From Centroberyx gerrardi (Eukaryota; Chordata; Actinopteri; Beryciformes; Berycidae), in assembly GCF_048128805.1 (NCBI RefSeq), contig NC_135997.1, positions 16,390,116-16,454,115 on the forward strand: DNA of 64,000 bases, in the 5' to 3' direction. The notes below the pieces were generated by a model. It had not been told where the DNA came from. It made no database searches and saw nothing but the letters and a program-made list of their open reading frames with translations. A program made the translations under genes and the position numbers. Within the stretch, counting starts at the first letter, position 1. Each line of letters begins with the position of its first letter. This document shows, one piece after another, positions 24,655 to 37,799 of the stretch.

Positions 24655-26467
24655 CTCATGCACGTGCATGAGCCTCGGTTGGAGGGAGGAGTTACTCTTT
24701 CAAGAATTTGAAAGAGTACTTTCAAATTCTTGCTCATTTCTACCCTAGCTTTAATGTTATTAAAGTTAGCTGTTTAATTAAATAGGAAAGCTGCATGTCA
24801 TTAGCTGAAGCTTCGTTTGATTCTATTGGCTGCTGGAAGAAAGGGGCTGGATTTCTGTCAGAAAGCCTTTCTTGGAGAAAGCCCTCAAGGCAAACTTCTC
24901 CTGTGTGCGTACCGCATAGTACCATTTGATGGTGTGTTACACCACTGTAAGTACATTATGTATTAGGGAGATTTTCATCAAGTACCTACACAGTAATATT
25001 ACGTACTTACAATACTTTTCCACAGATTAATATACAGGTTAATAGACTGGAATAAGGCCACTGTAAAGTAAAATGTTACCTGTAGTTCTTCTGGCACTGT
25101 AAACTTGCAAAGCTGACACTATGACAGACATACAGGGACATTTGCTGAGAAACAGAATGCTCTGGACCGTTCCAGCAGTAACAGCAGCACCTTGAGGACC
25201 GCTTGTCAGTCACACAGACAGCAGTCATGAGTTCCAGGAAAGCAGCTTCTTGGCTGAAGCAGCAGCCATGGGTCCCTGTTGATGTGCGTCAGCAGGCTGC
25301 CGGGATGTCTCAGTGCTTGTGTCAGCAGTCTGATCTCTACTCGCTGCTTACTACTCACTGCAAAGAGACAATGCCACAATCAGTGAGTAAAGCTCAGACG
25401 TCAAAGTCCAACCACCACTCCCACAACATAATTTATGGTTCTTGGAGAGACAAGAACATGAATTTCTTCCCCTCCCTGCTCCCCCTCAGACTGGTTGTCT
25501 AAACCTGATTTCAAATATAACTATGCACATGTAAGACAAATAAAGCCATCCACCCACTATCATAATTAGTGACTATAAATTACAGAATGGAAAAAAGAGA
25601 AAAGCCTCTGGTTTGTGTTTTACACCATGATAACAAATTGGATGGCTCTCTTAACAAGAAACAGTGCATGTCAAATGAAATCCAGATACAGCTGGAGAAA
25701 CATTCCTTTAGAATGAAAGCTGTTCATACAAAATCATGCATAATTGCAGAGACAAAGGTAAACATGACAAACATTCATCAAAATTGTCTGGCCCTGATGT
25801 GTAAACCGAGATGCAAGTCAATATGAGCCTCAAATAACAAAGCTGACATTTAAACTGGTGTTATTCCGCAAAGAACCACATGGACACAAGCTAAGCTCTT
25901 CAGTGCTTGTACGGGTCTGGGGAACTCTAGTTTGTGTAAAAAGAGACAACGAGTGGGAATTATCGTCATAAGAATCAAAAAGAAAGTGGTTTCTCCACAG
26001 CACCTACCAATCAGCTGTTCCAACCCCCAGAGACAAGGCCACCAACGGGCCTGGAAAACCTGTCTCACTCCCAGCATTGCGTTTTCTGTCTGGGAACCAA
26101 ACCTTTCCCAGAGCCCCTACCACTGTGCAAGAGGGGACTTTACTAGGCCAGAGTGCAGGGGATTTTCAAAGTCTAGTATAACAAATCCACCACAAGCTGG
26201 CACAGAATGCCATTGGGACAGGGGGGCTCAGACTGAGTGACATTTGTCTTGGCATGAGCACTAAGTGCCAACACTACGCAGGCAGCATAGTGACGTTGCT
26301 GAGTAACATGGGAAAAGTGGCCTCAGGGCGTCCATTCAGATGCTGATTCCAACTGGCTTTTGTAAGCAAAGGTTGATAAGACATCCTTTCCATGAGAGCC
26401 CACGTTAATGGCACAGCAGTGGCAAAGAATTTAGATTGCAATGGGGAAGCTATTAACATAACTGCCT

Positions 26468-27070
26468 TTAAAGCAGTATTCCACTTAGTTTTAACATGGA
26501 GGTTATTCGACACTTGACCGGCATGAAAAGCAGAATATAAAACTATTCGCTAAGATCAGATGCAGCTGGGACGAGTTTGTAGCATTTGTAGCATTTGAAT
26601 GAGGCCACGAAAACAGCCTGAAAACTTACATTTAACACATTCGTTAACAGATTCAACAACAGATCCCGCGTTTTAGAACATAATTTCGCCGAGTAGCATT
26701 TTCATTGATAGAAGAGAACATAGCGGAGGGATACCATTTAGGAGAGATAGTTCCTGTTTGGGAGACCGGATCTACTTTCATTTTTAAATACTAATTTTAG
26801 TGTAAACCAAGATTAGAAATGCAAAATGACGACGGACCCAGGATGCTTTGTTGTCTTAAAAGTGGGATCTGTTGTTGAATATATTAAAAAATATTAAAGT
26901 TTTCAGGCTATTGTCGTGGCCTCATTCAAATGAATGGGAAGCAAAAATCCAAATGCCACAAACTCATCCCAGCTGCATCCGATCTTGGTGATTAGTTTAT
27001 ATTATGGTTTTCATGGCGGTCAAGTGCCGAATAACCCCCATGTTAAAACTAAGTGGAATATTGCTTGAAC
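26468..27070. mobile_element. Fold-back DNA element C, nearly palindromic
   Basis: The left arm (26468-26690) and right arm (about 26850-27070) are reverse complements at most positions. Shared blocks include ATTCCACTTAGTTTTAACAT, GAATGAGGCCACGA and CAACAACAGATCCC. The left boundary has TTAA followed by AGCAGTATTCCAC, which fits a TTAA-targeting superfamily (Kolobok or piggyBac); the right boundary is degenerate. No coding capacity. Confidence 0.7.
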
Positions 27071-28264
27071 ATAATTGATTCCATTAGTAAAAAGAGTTTG
27101 ACGACATTTTGACAGGGGAATATGTTGACGTTAATTCATTTTGCTAAAATCCCTGACTAGTAGATATTGCCAGTTGTTATTTACGGGAAACTTGAAAACA
27201 ATCTAAAACAATGATAAATAACAATGAATGTTCCTTGCATTTGAAGGTAATAACCTGAGGATCGTAATTTGAAGATGGGCGAATGAAAAGGACGTTCCTC
27301 CATTGGTATGAGAAGAACCTTTAGAGTCATTCAGTACTGCAGCAGAATACTGAGCATGGTGGCCTAATGGGACCCCACAGAAAACAGATCCAAAGAGTCC
27401 AGACTGATATTAAATATTATGAACCGTGGCAATAAAACACAGCGTGGTGGAGGTCTAACCAGCTCATTCACCCCACCCCAGTTTAAGCCATATCTGGAGT
27501 GGAAACTTGGTCTGAATTTATGACCAGATTTAAGATAATAACATGGTCATCCTTGCGCCCGTTTCAAGAGATTAACGCATTATAGTGCGTGCACAACACA
27601 TCTTAACGTCGCCTGTTATATAACCTATGCAAACTTAAACTGAGCCTCTGCAAGTGTGATGGATACATCACATCTGCGCTGTGTGCTTTATTGAGTGCCC
27701 CATAATTAATGGTCACATAAAGTTGAGGTTAGCAGTTACAGGTAGGGAAGCCGTTTTTCTCAGAACGGGGAAAGGTCAAATGAGTAGGGGTTAGTTTTCC
27801 ATACCTGGTGGAGATGCAGCTACTGTAGCTCTTAATTTCAAAAGTGTTTGTTTTCAATTCTTGGAAAGAGCCTGACAGAGACAGCGGGTGCCAGAGGGGC
27901 GATTTATGAACCAATCCTCCGTGATCCAACTCATATTGTACTCTACAGTACGTGACACACGGCCTTGGAGACAGCAGTGTTATATAACGTAAAGGGGAAC
28001 ACGACCACTGTATTTACTCACTGACACCATACTGTAAGAGCACCTGGACATAATCCAATTTGTGTCACAAATGCTGCCATGTTCAAGGAAAAATCTCCAC
28101 AAGCCAGTTTCCAAAAAAATCCCTTCTATCTCTCTCCTTAATCACTATTTTATTTCTTTTCCCAGCAGTTCTGTCTTTCATGATCATTCTATCGTAACAG
28201 GAATATTGCCAGGCCGCTAGTCTTGCACTCTTTACAACTGGTTGCTTTTCATTTTGGTGAGGGA

Positions 28265-28350
28265 ATATTAGCTTATTCTACCATTACACTCATTGTACAT
28301 CGCTCTGGATGACGGCATCAGTTAAATGCCTAAAATGTAAAATGTAAATG
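28265..28350 (+). mobile_element. SINE/L2-type 3' tail
   Basis: The phrase tcgctctggatgacggcatc followed by agttaaatgcctaaaatgta is a slightly decayed form of the tail shared by many fish SINEs and L2 LINEs. Confidence 0.65.
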
Positions 28351-29379
28351 TAGAAGGAGAAGGACATAAAAGTCGCTATTTTGTTCGTGAAATTCTTAAG
28401 TTTGCTTTCTGAGGCCCGGTGTGTCAGTGTTTTGTTCTCCAGGTGTAGAGTTCCTTTGCATTTGCTGTATACCAAGACAGTCAGCCCAGTTTTCCCTCAA
28501 ATATCTCCTCAAATACCTCAACAGTGCCATGTAACTGATGAAGACGAGTTCCATACTCCTGTGTCTAAGCTGTGCCAGGGACTCAGCAATTCTTCCTCTT
28601 AAGTTTCTTTGTTTCTTTTTCTCTGTTTTCCACCATGCCTCACTTCTCAGTGAGGGTAAATGTTTACGCCTTGTTTTGATAATTCCTGTCAGGACATCAG
28701 ACTGATTGGAGAAACTAAGAGTCCATAGAAGGCCAGGGTCAGTTTCATCCAAACTCTCAGAGCCTCTCGCAGAGAGAAAACTTCAACAAGCTAGAGGTTG
28801 GCCAAGGCAGCTTCTCCCTCTCCTCTGCTTCACTGGCTGTGTACTAGCTCAAACCCTCTGAGGATAGAGCTATTTAAACAGACAATAACACTGGCCCCTC
28901 AAGCCTTGTTTACTTCAGCTTAACTTTTCCACTTTTCACTCTGCTCCACACAGAACAAAGCAGTAACAAACACTCTTCTGCCACAGATTGGATTCATATG
29001 CTCACTAAGCAGGACAATAAGCAGCAGAGCCATCATCAACGCGTGATCACGAGTCGGCTGCGGTGTGTGAAGTTGGAAAACAAAACTGGGTTATGAGCGT
29101 GCTCTTTGTTTTGTTCTCTGAAGCGAGGTTCCCTGCGTGTCTTTATATTTAGACTGCTGTATTGAGAGTAGGTTTATGTAACTGTTGTGCACGGACCCAT
29201 CATTAGCCAAATATTCCACTAATGGGAATCCTTTGAGGGAAGCCATGTGAAGGAGAGAATGAGGTCTTTCACCAAACCCCATCACTTAGGACTCACTCAA
29301 TCACAGAGAAAAGCAATGCTGGTAAATTGCTAACTTTAAACTTTAATCCAAAAAATATCTTGTGTGCATGAGCTAATAG

Positions 29380-29475
29380 CAAAGCAAAGCAAAGCAAATT
29401 TATTTGTATTGCACATATTCATACAAATGAATGCAATTCAAAGTCCTTTACAGAGATTAAAAAAGAAGTAAATAT
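29380..29475 (+). repeat. Dispersed fish repeat with AGCAA array
   Basis: Four AAAGC units lead into atttatttgtattgcacata and caattcaaagtcctttacag, a consensus dispersed through teleost genomes. The class is uncertain. Confidence 0.55.
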
Positions 29476-30680
29476 ATAAAAAACACAGATTTTATCAAAG
29501 TGTAATTTAATAGGAGCATTTCAAAGTTTAAAAGACAAGGTCAGTTAAAAGCGAGACAAAACATAAAAAACATAAAAGCGCATATACAAAATGCATAAGT
29601 CCTGAAAATATATTGCATGCAATGTATTGTGTGGGTCATTCCCACTATCCAGTGCCTTTTCTCTCCCCAGGAAATGTCAAAAGGCTTCAATTATAGGTTT
29701 ACATCTTTTTTTTTTACACCAATGTATGGACATTAAAGGAAATTTTATGCATTTTGACAACGTTCTTTTCAATAGAAAATAACTAATTACAACTTCTTAA
29801 AGACAAAATAGCCATAAAATAATGAAATGCTTCACATATTTAGTCATAATTTTGTGGTCCAAGTTAAAATCTCTCTAGACATACCGGTATATTTCTTCAT
29901 GATATGCATTTATTTTTATATTGGTTACAATTTTTGACAATTGTCCCTGAAATCACTTTACACACTGCATTAGTAATTAGTTATAATAATAATAATTTAA
30001 AAAAAGAGCCTATTCTTGCAATGACATCACCTCAGGAAGTCAAAGGTGAAAGGTGAAGCGTTAACTCTCATTTTCATTTGTTTCAAAGAGTTTTAGGATG
30101 TTAACCTGTTTGTCCCACTCCTAAAGCTCCATCCTGCTAGGCAAAGTTCTAGAGAAAATTGATCACATTTTTATCATTTTTAAACATGTTAATAGATATT
30201 ATCTCTTCCTCATAATAGCTTAATATTCATCACCCGTGGAGCTATGACTATAACTTTGGCCCAAAATTTCCACCCTGTTAGGTTCCACCGTGTAAGGTAC
30301 AGTATGCACCAACAGAACATGCTCCAAATACTGAAAATGTTGTTGGAAAATATAAATATTTACAAATACATACAGTATGTATAATATTTGTACTGTATCT
30401 ATATATGATATTGTGGGAGCTGACGCCAAACGTGTCCCTCTTTTGAAGAATATTGAAAAATCTAGAATTATTTGTCACAGGTTCTGAGGTCCAAAGGGCC
30501 CCGGACAGTGAGAATGTCTCATGTAATAACACACAACAATACATCCTGTGATATTCCCTATGAGAGCTAATGCAAATTGTTGCTCAAGAACAACTAGCAT
30601 TTATAGGAATTTTCAAAATGTCATTAGCCCAGGAAAACTACAGTATGTCTACAGTAAATCATCATAAATAGAGCCTGCAT

Positions 30681-30786
30681 ACTGTATGGCTCCCAAAGGT
30701 GTGCTATATTAACACCACTAAGTAACGTTTAGCATGACACATCACTTAGTGGTGTGAATAAAAGACACCTTTGGGAGCTATACAGT
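30681..30786. repeat. 106-base imperfect palindrome
   Basis: The left half starts ACTGTATGGCTCCCAAAGGT and the right half reads ACTGTATAGCTCCCAAAGGT in reverse. Pairing continues through AACACCACTAAGT to a loop of about 20 bases. It is probably a small MITE; no target duplication is evident. Confidence 0.8.
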
Positions 30787-32605
30787 GTGCGCACTCTATC
30801 TACTATGTTGTGTTTTCTGTCTGACGTACAGGATTTATGTGTTTTTTTTTGTACTTTTATAATAAATCATAAATCATCTATCACATACTTCTTCCAAACA
30901 CACATTTTCTTACAGACATATACAGCTCAAAAACCTGTTTCACGCTATTTTAACCTGACAAGCAGCACAAAAAACTACCTGACTCTCCACAACAAATACA
31001 CAGCAATTCTGAAACTGAAGGATGACATTTTTTTTCCTAACCCTACCCTTAAATTTAGTTTATAAAGTTTTCAAAGCAAAAACATACACCTCTTCACAAG
31101 TGGACACCATGTGCCTACTCTGCTCAGCGCCTACATATCAGGAGCCGCTGCTGGATGGGAGTTTCATTTTTAACTCAGAGTCAAAGCTCGTGAGACCGCA
31201 GTGTTTTTCTCACTTGCTAAAGAAACAAACATTTTGAATAGATGACTTTTAGTTAATCATCATCCATGCACATATTCATCACAACATGGATGCTTTATAC
31301 TTCACACTCTGTATTAAATCATTACCACCAAAGAGCCGCCTGTTGAATGAAGCATAATGCCCACAGGCCATAATGTTTGATCTATGGGCTGTGAATCTTC
31401 AGCACACTCTTCCCAGAATGGAAGTGTGTCACAAGGGAGAAAGAAGAACTGTCTGTGTCACTGTCAGCATTGAGATCATTGAGATATTATTGTTTCATAT
31501 CGATGCATGGAGCTTATAGATCTAAGTCCAGGCAGCTCGGGTTTTAACTGTTCCAGTCAAGATTGGTTGACTAAGCACCATCACCACAGATTCCTCATCA
31601 TCTCTCTGACAGGCGGTCTTTGTTCCATTGCTTGGGGTTGCTTTCATCTGGGCCAATATTCAAACCAACCCCCCAGGGCACACAGCCAGAGATTCAATGT
31701 GGGGGCGCTGATGCCGAGAAACAACAAAAAAGACCAAACCAAATAAGCTATGGGGATACATTACTTAAAGCATCATCAGACGAATTGCTCCGAGTGGTTT
31801 GGAGGCATCAGTGGAGGATGCTGTCACTTGAAACTCGGTGTTGTATTGCTTTGCAAACTTTATAGCAAATTCACTTTCATTCTTACCAGACAGACCAAAA
31901 TCCATACTACCATATTTGTAGAATATGTAGGCTACTGTATATAGTGCTTGTCGTCACGTACTCACTTTGTGTGTTTCTAATATCAACTGTACAAATCTGC
32001 GGGCCATGACAGGCTAAGGAAACTAGAGATAAATGAAGATGAATCATATTACATTAGAGCAAGGACATCAGTCCATTTTCTATGTCTCAACCTAAAATAG
32101 AGGATTTATTGCAATATTGCACAATTTCATGTATCATTACAAAAAAAAATGGAAAATGCAATGGGGGGGGGGCTTAATACTTTCATGCATGTCTATATTT
32201 GTGCATTGGTGTCCATGTTTGGTGCATGTAGTTTATTTGTAGCTGCAAAGATGGCCTATGTGTTGCAGAATAGATATTTTGATACTTTGTAAAAAGAAAA
32301 ACTGATAAATACACCCTCCTCTACCGTCACCAAAAAAATAGAAAATGCATAATTTTTGTCATTTGACTTATCAAAGCAGATTTTCTCTGCTCATATAATA
32401 GCATGGTGAACCTTAGTTGTCAAATAATGTCTCTTGCACAGTTACCTGTAATGATGAGGGGCTTTCAGGAAAAAAAATGACAGTGTGCATGACAAAGAGA
32501 GCCACACCATTGCCTTTGGTTAAAGGAATACACCACATTTTTTGGGAGATTGGCACATTGGTCAACTTATTCCATTTCCATTCCGTTAAGACCAAAATGT
32601 GCCGT

Positions 32606-32825
32606 GTGTGTTCTGCAAAGATAAAACATTCCAATTTACTCAGAAAGCAGAAACTGGACTGTAAAGGGAAGCAGCGCTTAGCTTCTTTAGTCTGACCAGG
32701 TTCCTACCACACCCTTTCCCAATGCAATAATGAAAAATGTACCACATGTGTTCTGCAAGAAACATTCCAGTGTACAGAGTAAGCATGGAGAAGCCGGACT
32801 GTAAAAGGAAGCAACATTTAATCCT
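32606..32825 (+). repeat. Tandem duplication of about 85 bases
   Basis: Copies start at GTGTTCTGCAA near 32606 and 32738 and share ACATTCCA and GGACTGTAAA. The DNA just before them (ttaaaggaatacaccacatt, from 32520) resembles a fish TTAA-type transposon end, so the duplication may lie within a transposon. Confidence 0.55.
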
Positions 32826-34236
32826 GTTGTATAGCCATGTTCTCCTTCAGTTCTTATAAGATAGTTCCTGGAATTGGCAGGCGATAGAGAAGGTGTTTCT
32901 AAGAAAGTTATGCCATTCAACTGGGACTGTTACCATCCTAAACCTGTGACAACTACAATGCAGTTAAATGAACCGAGATTTACCTTCATAGTTTCAGCTG
33001 TAAAGTAACTTTCTATTCTATTCTAATTCTAATCTATTGTATTCTAATTACTTGTTTAGTTCCTATTATCTGGTAAATACCTAGTACTTAGGGTGACTGT
33101 AAACGCAAGCGCTACCATTTTTCTTTTTTCTTTTTTTTATGTGGTAATGAGTAAAATGTTTGTGTGATAGTTCTTCGGGAACAGCTGCTAACATTGCTGC
33201 CAGACACAGACATTAGCACTAATAAATCAGGCAAGCAAGAGTAATGGTTTTCCTCACCAGTCTAGTGGTGTTAAGATTGGAATCTCAAAGCCATATGGTT
33301 TCTACTTTGGGTAAACCATGTTCCAGTGGCTGCGGCATACAATATCTTGGCATCTTTATTTTGGTCTGCATTATGTTTTATTGCACTACAGACAGAATAC
33401 AGGTACATAATTTGCTGCATGTTACTCACTCCAAATAATCCACCTACAGCCTGGTATTCAGTTGAGTCAGCTTGAAAAGCGCAATGGCAAAGTGCTTTCT
33501 GGTGGGTACAGATGCACAGAGACTCAAATCAGCCCCAAATGCTCCTATGATGGCAGACAACCATTCAAATGTTAGTTTACACATTCAAAAGTGATAAACG
33601 AGTGATGCGGTACCTTGCCTGCACTCTAACCTTAAGCTCAACAAAAATATTCTGATAAATGATTTTTGAAGATCTAACTATTTTTTACTTTGTGACTGGG
33701 CCAGAAGGGGTAAACCTAGTGATTCCAACTGCATAACTCTTTCTAGATAGATGGCTCTGGTAAAGACCTTATCCTCCTCTCTATCTACAAATCTTCCACA
33801 ATCTTATGAAGGAGCAGCAGGCCAGACACACTCCTGTCATAACAATATCAGCCACGTCTCCACTTCATCTATTTTGTAAGATATTGTCTTTAAATCCAGC
33901 TTCTCTAAATCTAAAATTCCCCCACACAAGACTATCCCAACTGGCTTCCTTGAAACCACACGCTGCACTGTATGTCCTCCCTGACTTGAAAAATATCATC
34001 GCAATTTGCCAGATCTGTACGGACTTTTTCTTATCTGGAATATGCTACTTGTTTCCGTCCAGTGATCAAGATCCTGGTCCTCCCCAGACTGTGGAAATTG
34101 CAGAGTATGTGGACTATAGTGTAGTAACCTCACTTGCCACCTCCCGAAACCCCATAAACAATATTCCTAACATACAAGTCTTGTAATAACTCAATATCTA
34201 ACCGACTACAGCCACACACATGGCTTTCCAAACTTT

Positions 34237-35346
34237 GGTAACGCTTTACTTTCTGGGTCCGCAATTTCCTAATAATTTCCTAGATAGGAGCCGTTAATTT
34301 CTTAAGAAGTTTCCTGAAAAGAACCATGAAATTATGCACTAATTACAGGGACAATAGAGGAGGAGTTCAATGGTAGAATTATTTTTGAGTTGCTAAGAAA
34401 GAACCATGAAATGATGTAGTAGTTATATAGAAAATGGAAGCAGTCAGTTTGGTGGAGTTGATTAAAGTTTCCTGGAAAGAACTGCAAAACTATGAACTAC
34501 TTATTGGAAAAATGGCCAAGGTCGATTTGATAACCCAAGTCATTACTCAAATAATTATAGAAAATTGGTGGAAGAAGTTGTTTTTGGTATTAGTTGAATT
34601 ATTTACCTTTAATTAATTTATTTAACTTATAATTAGTTGATAAATATACAGTCCTATGTCACTTTGAATTATGGGTCTAATCTGTGGAGAGTAGATAGAA
34701 ATGAGTTGGAAAATAAACAGTGATATGTTTTAGTGTGTTAATCAGGATGATGAGTCATCTACATGCAGCTGTTCTCCATCTCTGTAGCCATCAACTCAAA
34801 GTTCAGAGGAAAAGCCTATTGGTCGGCCAATTTACCAACTCTTTAGTGGCTCATTGCTGACAAGGCCGCCAGCACTAAGCCAGGGTGTCAACAGGTAACT
34901 TTGTGTTGCACTTCCAATGGTCAACATGACAGCTGAACAGGCAAAAGATGTAAGATTATAAATGAAAGATAAATAATTCAACTAATACCAAAAATAACTT
35001 ACCAAATCGACCTCTGCCTCTTATTTTTCCAATAAATAGTTTATAGTTTTGCAGTCCTTTCCAGTAAAGCCTTATCAACTCCAGGTACTTCCCAACTCTT
35101 CCATTGAACTCTTCCTCTATTTTCTCTCTAATTAGTACATAATCTCATGGTTCTTCCTAAGAAATTAACAGTTACATGTGATGTAGTATGGTATATAGTG
35201 ATGTAGTATATGACATGTATATGATGGTATGTTAAGTCCTTTGAGACATGCTTGTGATAAAGTGCTATATAAATAAACATGACTGGACTAAACAGTTCCT
35301 TTCTAGGAAGTGATTAGGAAATTGTGGACCTGGAAAGCGTTAACAC
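34237..35346. mobile_element. Fold-back DNA element B, long inverted arms
   Basis: The left end GGTAACGCTTTACTTTCTGG pairs with the right end near 35300-35346. Arms of about 380 bases continue through CAATTTCCTAAT, CTATTTATTGGAAAAAT and GTATTAGTTGAATTATTTA. The unpaired centre is about 34620-34965. The terminus resembles that of element A (GGTAACnCTTnACTT). There is no open frame of transposase size. Confidence 0.75.
35174..35290 (+). mobile_element. Retroposon tail nested in element B
   Basis: A 117-base insertion interrupts the right arm and is flanked by a perfect 7-base duplication AACAGTT (35167-35173 and 35291-35297). Its 3' part, tgataaagtgctatataaat, matches a frequent fish LINE tail. 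It therefore arrived after element B. Confidence 0.7.
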
Positions 35347-37799
35347 TTTAATTCCAAACGATTGAAATACACTGTAGGTCTTTATAATTAAAAATTCTAT
35401 AAGTTGAAGTGATTTTCTTTTGATTTCTGTGGTGCTTTGTAGTTCAGTTGGCATTTATTTCAGTTACATTCTCAATGCCACAGGTCAGTAATATCTGCCA
35501 AGGCACACACTAAAACTATGCCCAAAATGTAAATGTGTAAATAGTGCAGAATCGTAGCTCACCAAACTCCCGCCAGACAGTTTGCTGTTAACATCCTTTG
35601 CCTTTGAACTCTAGGTTCTTTACAGGCAGCAGCTGGTCGATAAAGCTGCGGTGCTGCTGTGCTGCTGTGCTTGTGCTGCGGCAGAGATGCTGAGGCAGCA
35701 TTTTCTCCACTAAAGGCCCTGTGGTGGAGCCTTAGTGGCTGGCTCACAAGAGACAAGAGAGGGCTACTGGCTTCCCGTCTCCCACAGCATGAGAGGTTTC
35801 TCTCTCCTGTAGCACGTCAGAGCCCAAACAACCAGCTCCAGCCTGTTGCCCTACTGCCAAGAACTATAGAGCAGAACAGACACAAACAGACACACACGCC
35901 AAATATATACTAGCAACACACAGCTGTTAAGGCCTATGTGATGCAAGTGATGTCCAACCGATGCGTTGTGGTGTTCAAAGCATATTAAAGGACAGGCAAA
36001 CTCAAATTTGGACTGAGCCCTCACATTATTTCTCTTCACACTTTGGGGATTTACATGGTGAGTACAAATCTTTATCTCCATTGACAATGGGAGTAAAACA
36101 GTCATCACATCGGCCAATTGCAGCTGTTTATCAATAAGGTGGCTAGGGCCCGGTCCAAACAGGGCTTAACTGAAATTGAACATCTGCCTCTAATAAAAGC
36201 CCTGGAGGTATGCAGAGTGAGTTATTGATGCTTGCAACATTGCTCTGGTCTAATCTCTCTCTCTATCTCTATCTCTCTCTCTCTTCTCAGGAACTAAACA
36301 GAACTTTTGTCATAGCACTACATACAGTGGTTATCACAAACTGTGCTGTGAGTAACAAACTTCAACTTGGAGTGTGGAATGGGAAATCACAAGATCAAGA
36401 ATAAGATGGCCTAGATGAAACATCAGCCCATTGTTAGCTCACTGCATGGAGTGTACTTCTTCATAAATCATTCAATAGCAACCCCGTTGGTATATTATGG
36501 CTGTGGTTCTTGAATAAAAGTGATTGCTTTAATTCGGTGAGAATGTGTTCCACTCCACCCCACTCTGTCCACAAGAAGCGGAGCCAGGTTAAGAACATGT
36601 TCATGGTCAGTGAATTCCCTCCAAAGATAACGGACAAATCCTGGGTGGCCTGGGTCTCCGTTTCATTCATAATGTTCATGCTGGAGATTTTAGCATGCCG
36701 CCCTAGTCAAATATCATTTAATAAACCTGTGGAATTGTATCACAGAGGGTATGCAGCCTTTCTTATCTTTTGTGATGCACTGCTCACTCACTGAAGATAC
36801 AGTCATCTTCATAAGAAGTTGGACAGCTACACATTGCTGATGTTTTAGCTCCATGCTTATTACTTTGGATGTGAATTCAAATGAAGACTTTCAATTTTAA
36901 TGTGAGGCTATGTTCAGCTATATTGGAAGAACAATTAAAGAACTGCATCTGTTTTTGTTATTAGTCCCCTCATTTCATTTCAGGGTGCCAAATGTACTTG
37001 AAACATTATATTCAGTAGAATAGTGAATTTAAATGTCGTCAAAAATTCATAAATGTTCAGTGCAATGAGATTTGCATTTCCCAGTCTCATGGTATTATTT
37101 AACAAAGGGCATGCTAATGTAAAGTTATTAGGACTGTCAGCGTTGAGGAAATTTGACTAGGGCCCTTTGGCTGTAAACAGAATCAAACTGATTTAGATGT
37201 CCAATCTGCAATGCAATGCTCTGTATTTGATGTCAAATAATCCCAGATTTTAATGAATGCTCTGATTGGTCGACTGTACACATACAGTAATTAATGAGAT
37301 GCCTGTGGTCTGTCAGACAGTAGCCAGCTGGCTGCTTGCCGAACAAGCCAGAATCACAATGCCTCAATTATGTATTGTTACAACACTGGATATTTGTTAC
37401 CCAAAGACAAAAATATTCATAGGCAGTGGATGGCACAATTAGAGGGAGGGAGGCATTCTGTCCTGCAAATTTTGTCTGTGCGGCGCATTCTGCAAACCAT
37501 ATCAAAAGACACTTGGATATGTTGGTCATGTAATGTTGAAGGAAGGAGTGTTACCATTGCTTTATGGACCATTAAGTCACAAACTCACAGGTAAGTGACA
37601 AAACATCAAAAACTGAAAAAATGAGTCCTTGTGTCAGTTGAGTTGATCTGACTAGTTATCAGAATGCTACTGTGGCCCATAACATTTGCAGAGAATGGAA
37701 AATGTTCTTGAGCATAACACATTAACAGTGTTTTTATCATTTTCAGTCATTGCACACATCTCTCTGGTCTTTTAATCAAACACAAGCACGTATTTTCTA

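Larger units (their letters stand above)
23473..25080. mobile_element. Fold-back DNA element A, long inverted arms
   Basis: The left end GGTAACACTTAACTTAGAGT matches the right end read in reverse (GGTAACATTTTACTTTACAG). Complementarity continues inward for some 300-400 bases per arm: a block at 23714-23860 pairs with 24780-24910. The flanking bases agtagttc and tgtagttc form a probable 8-base target duplication with one mismatch, which fits hAT. No transposase frame is present. Inside are a minisatellite, a direct duplication and two palindromes. Confidence 0.8.

Noticed and set aside
25203..25502. 99-codon plus-strand frame as an exon
   Set aside because: The composition looked mildly coding, but no family similarity and no neighbouring exons with matching phase were found.
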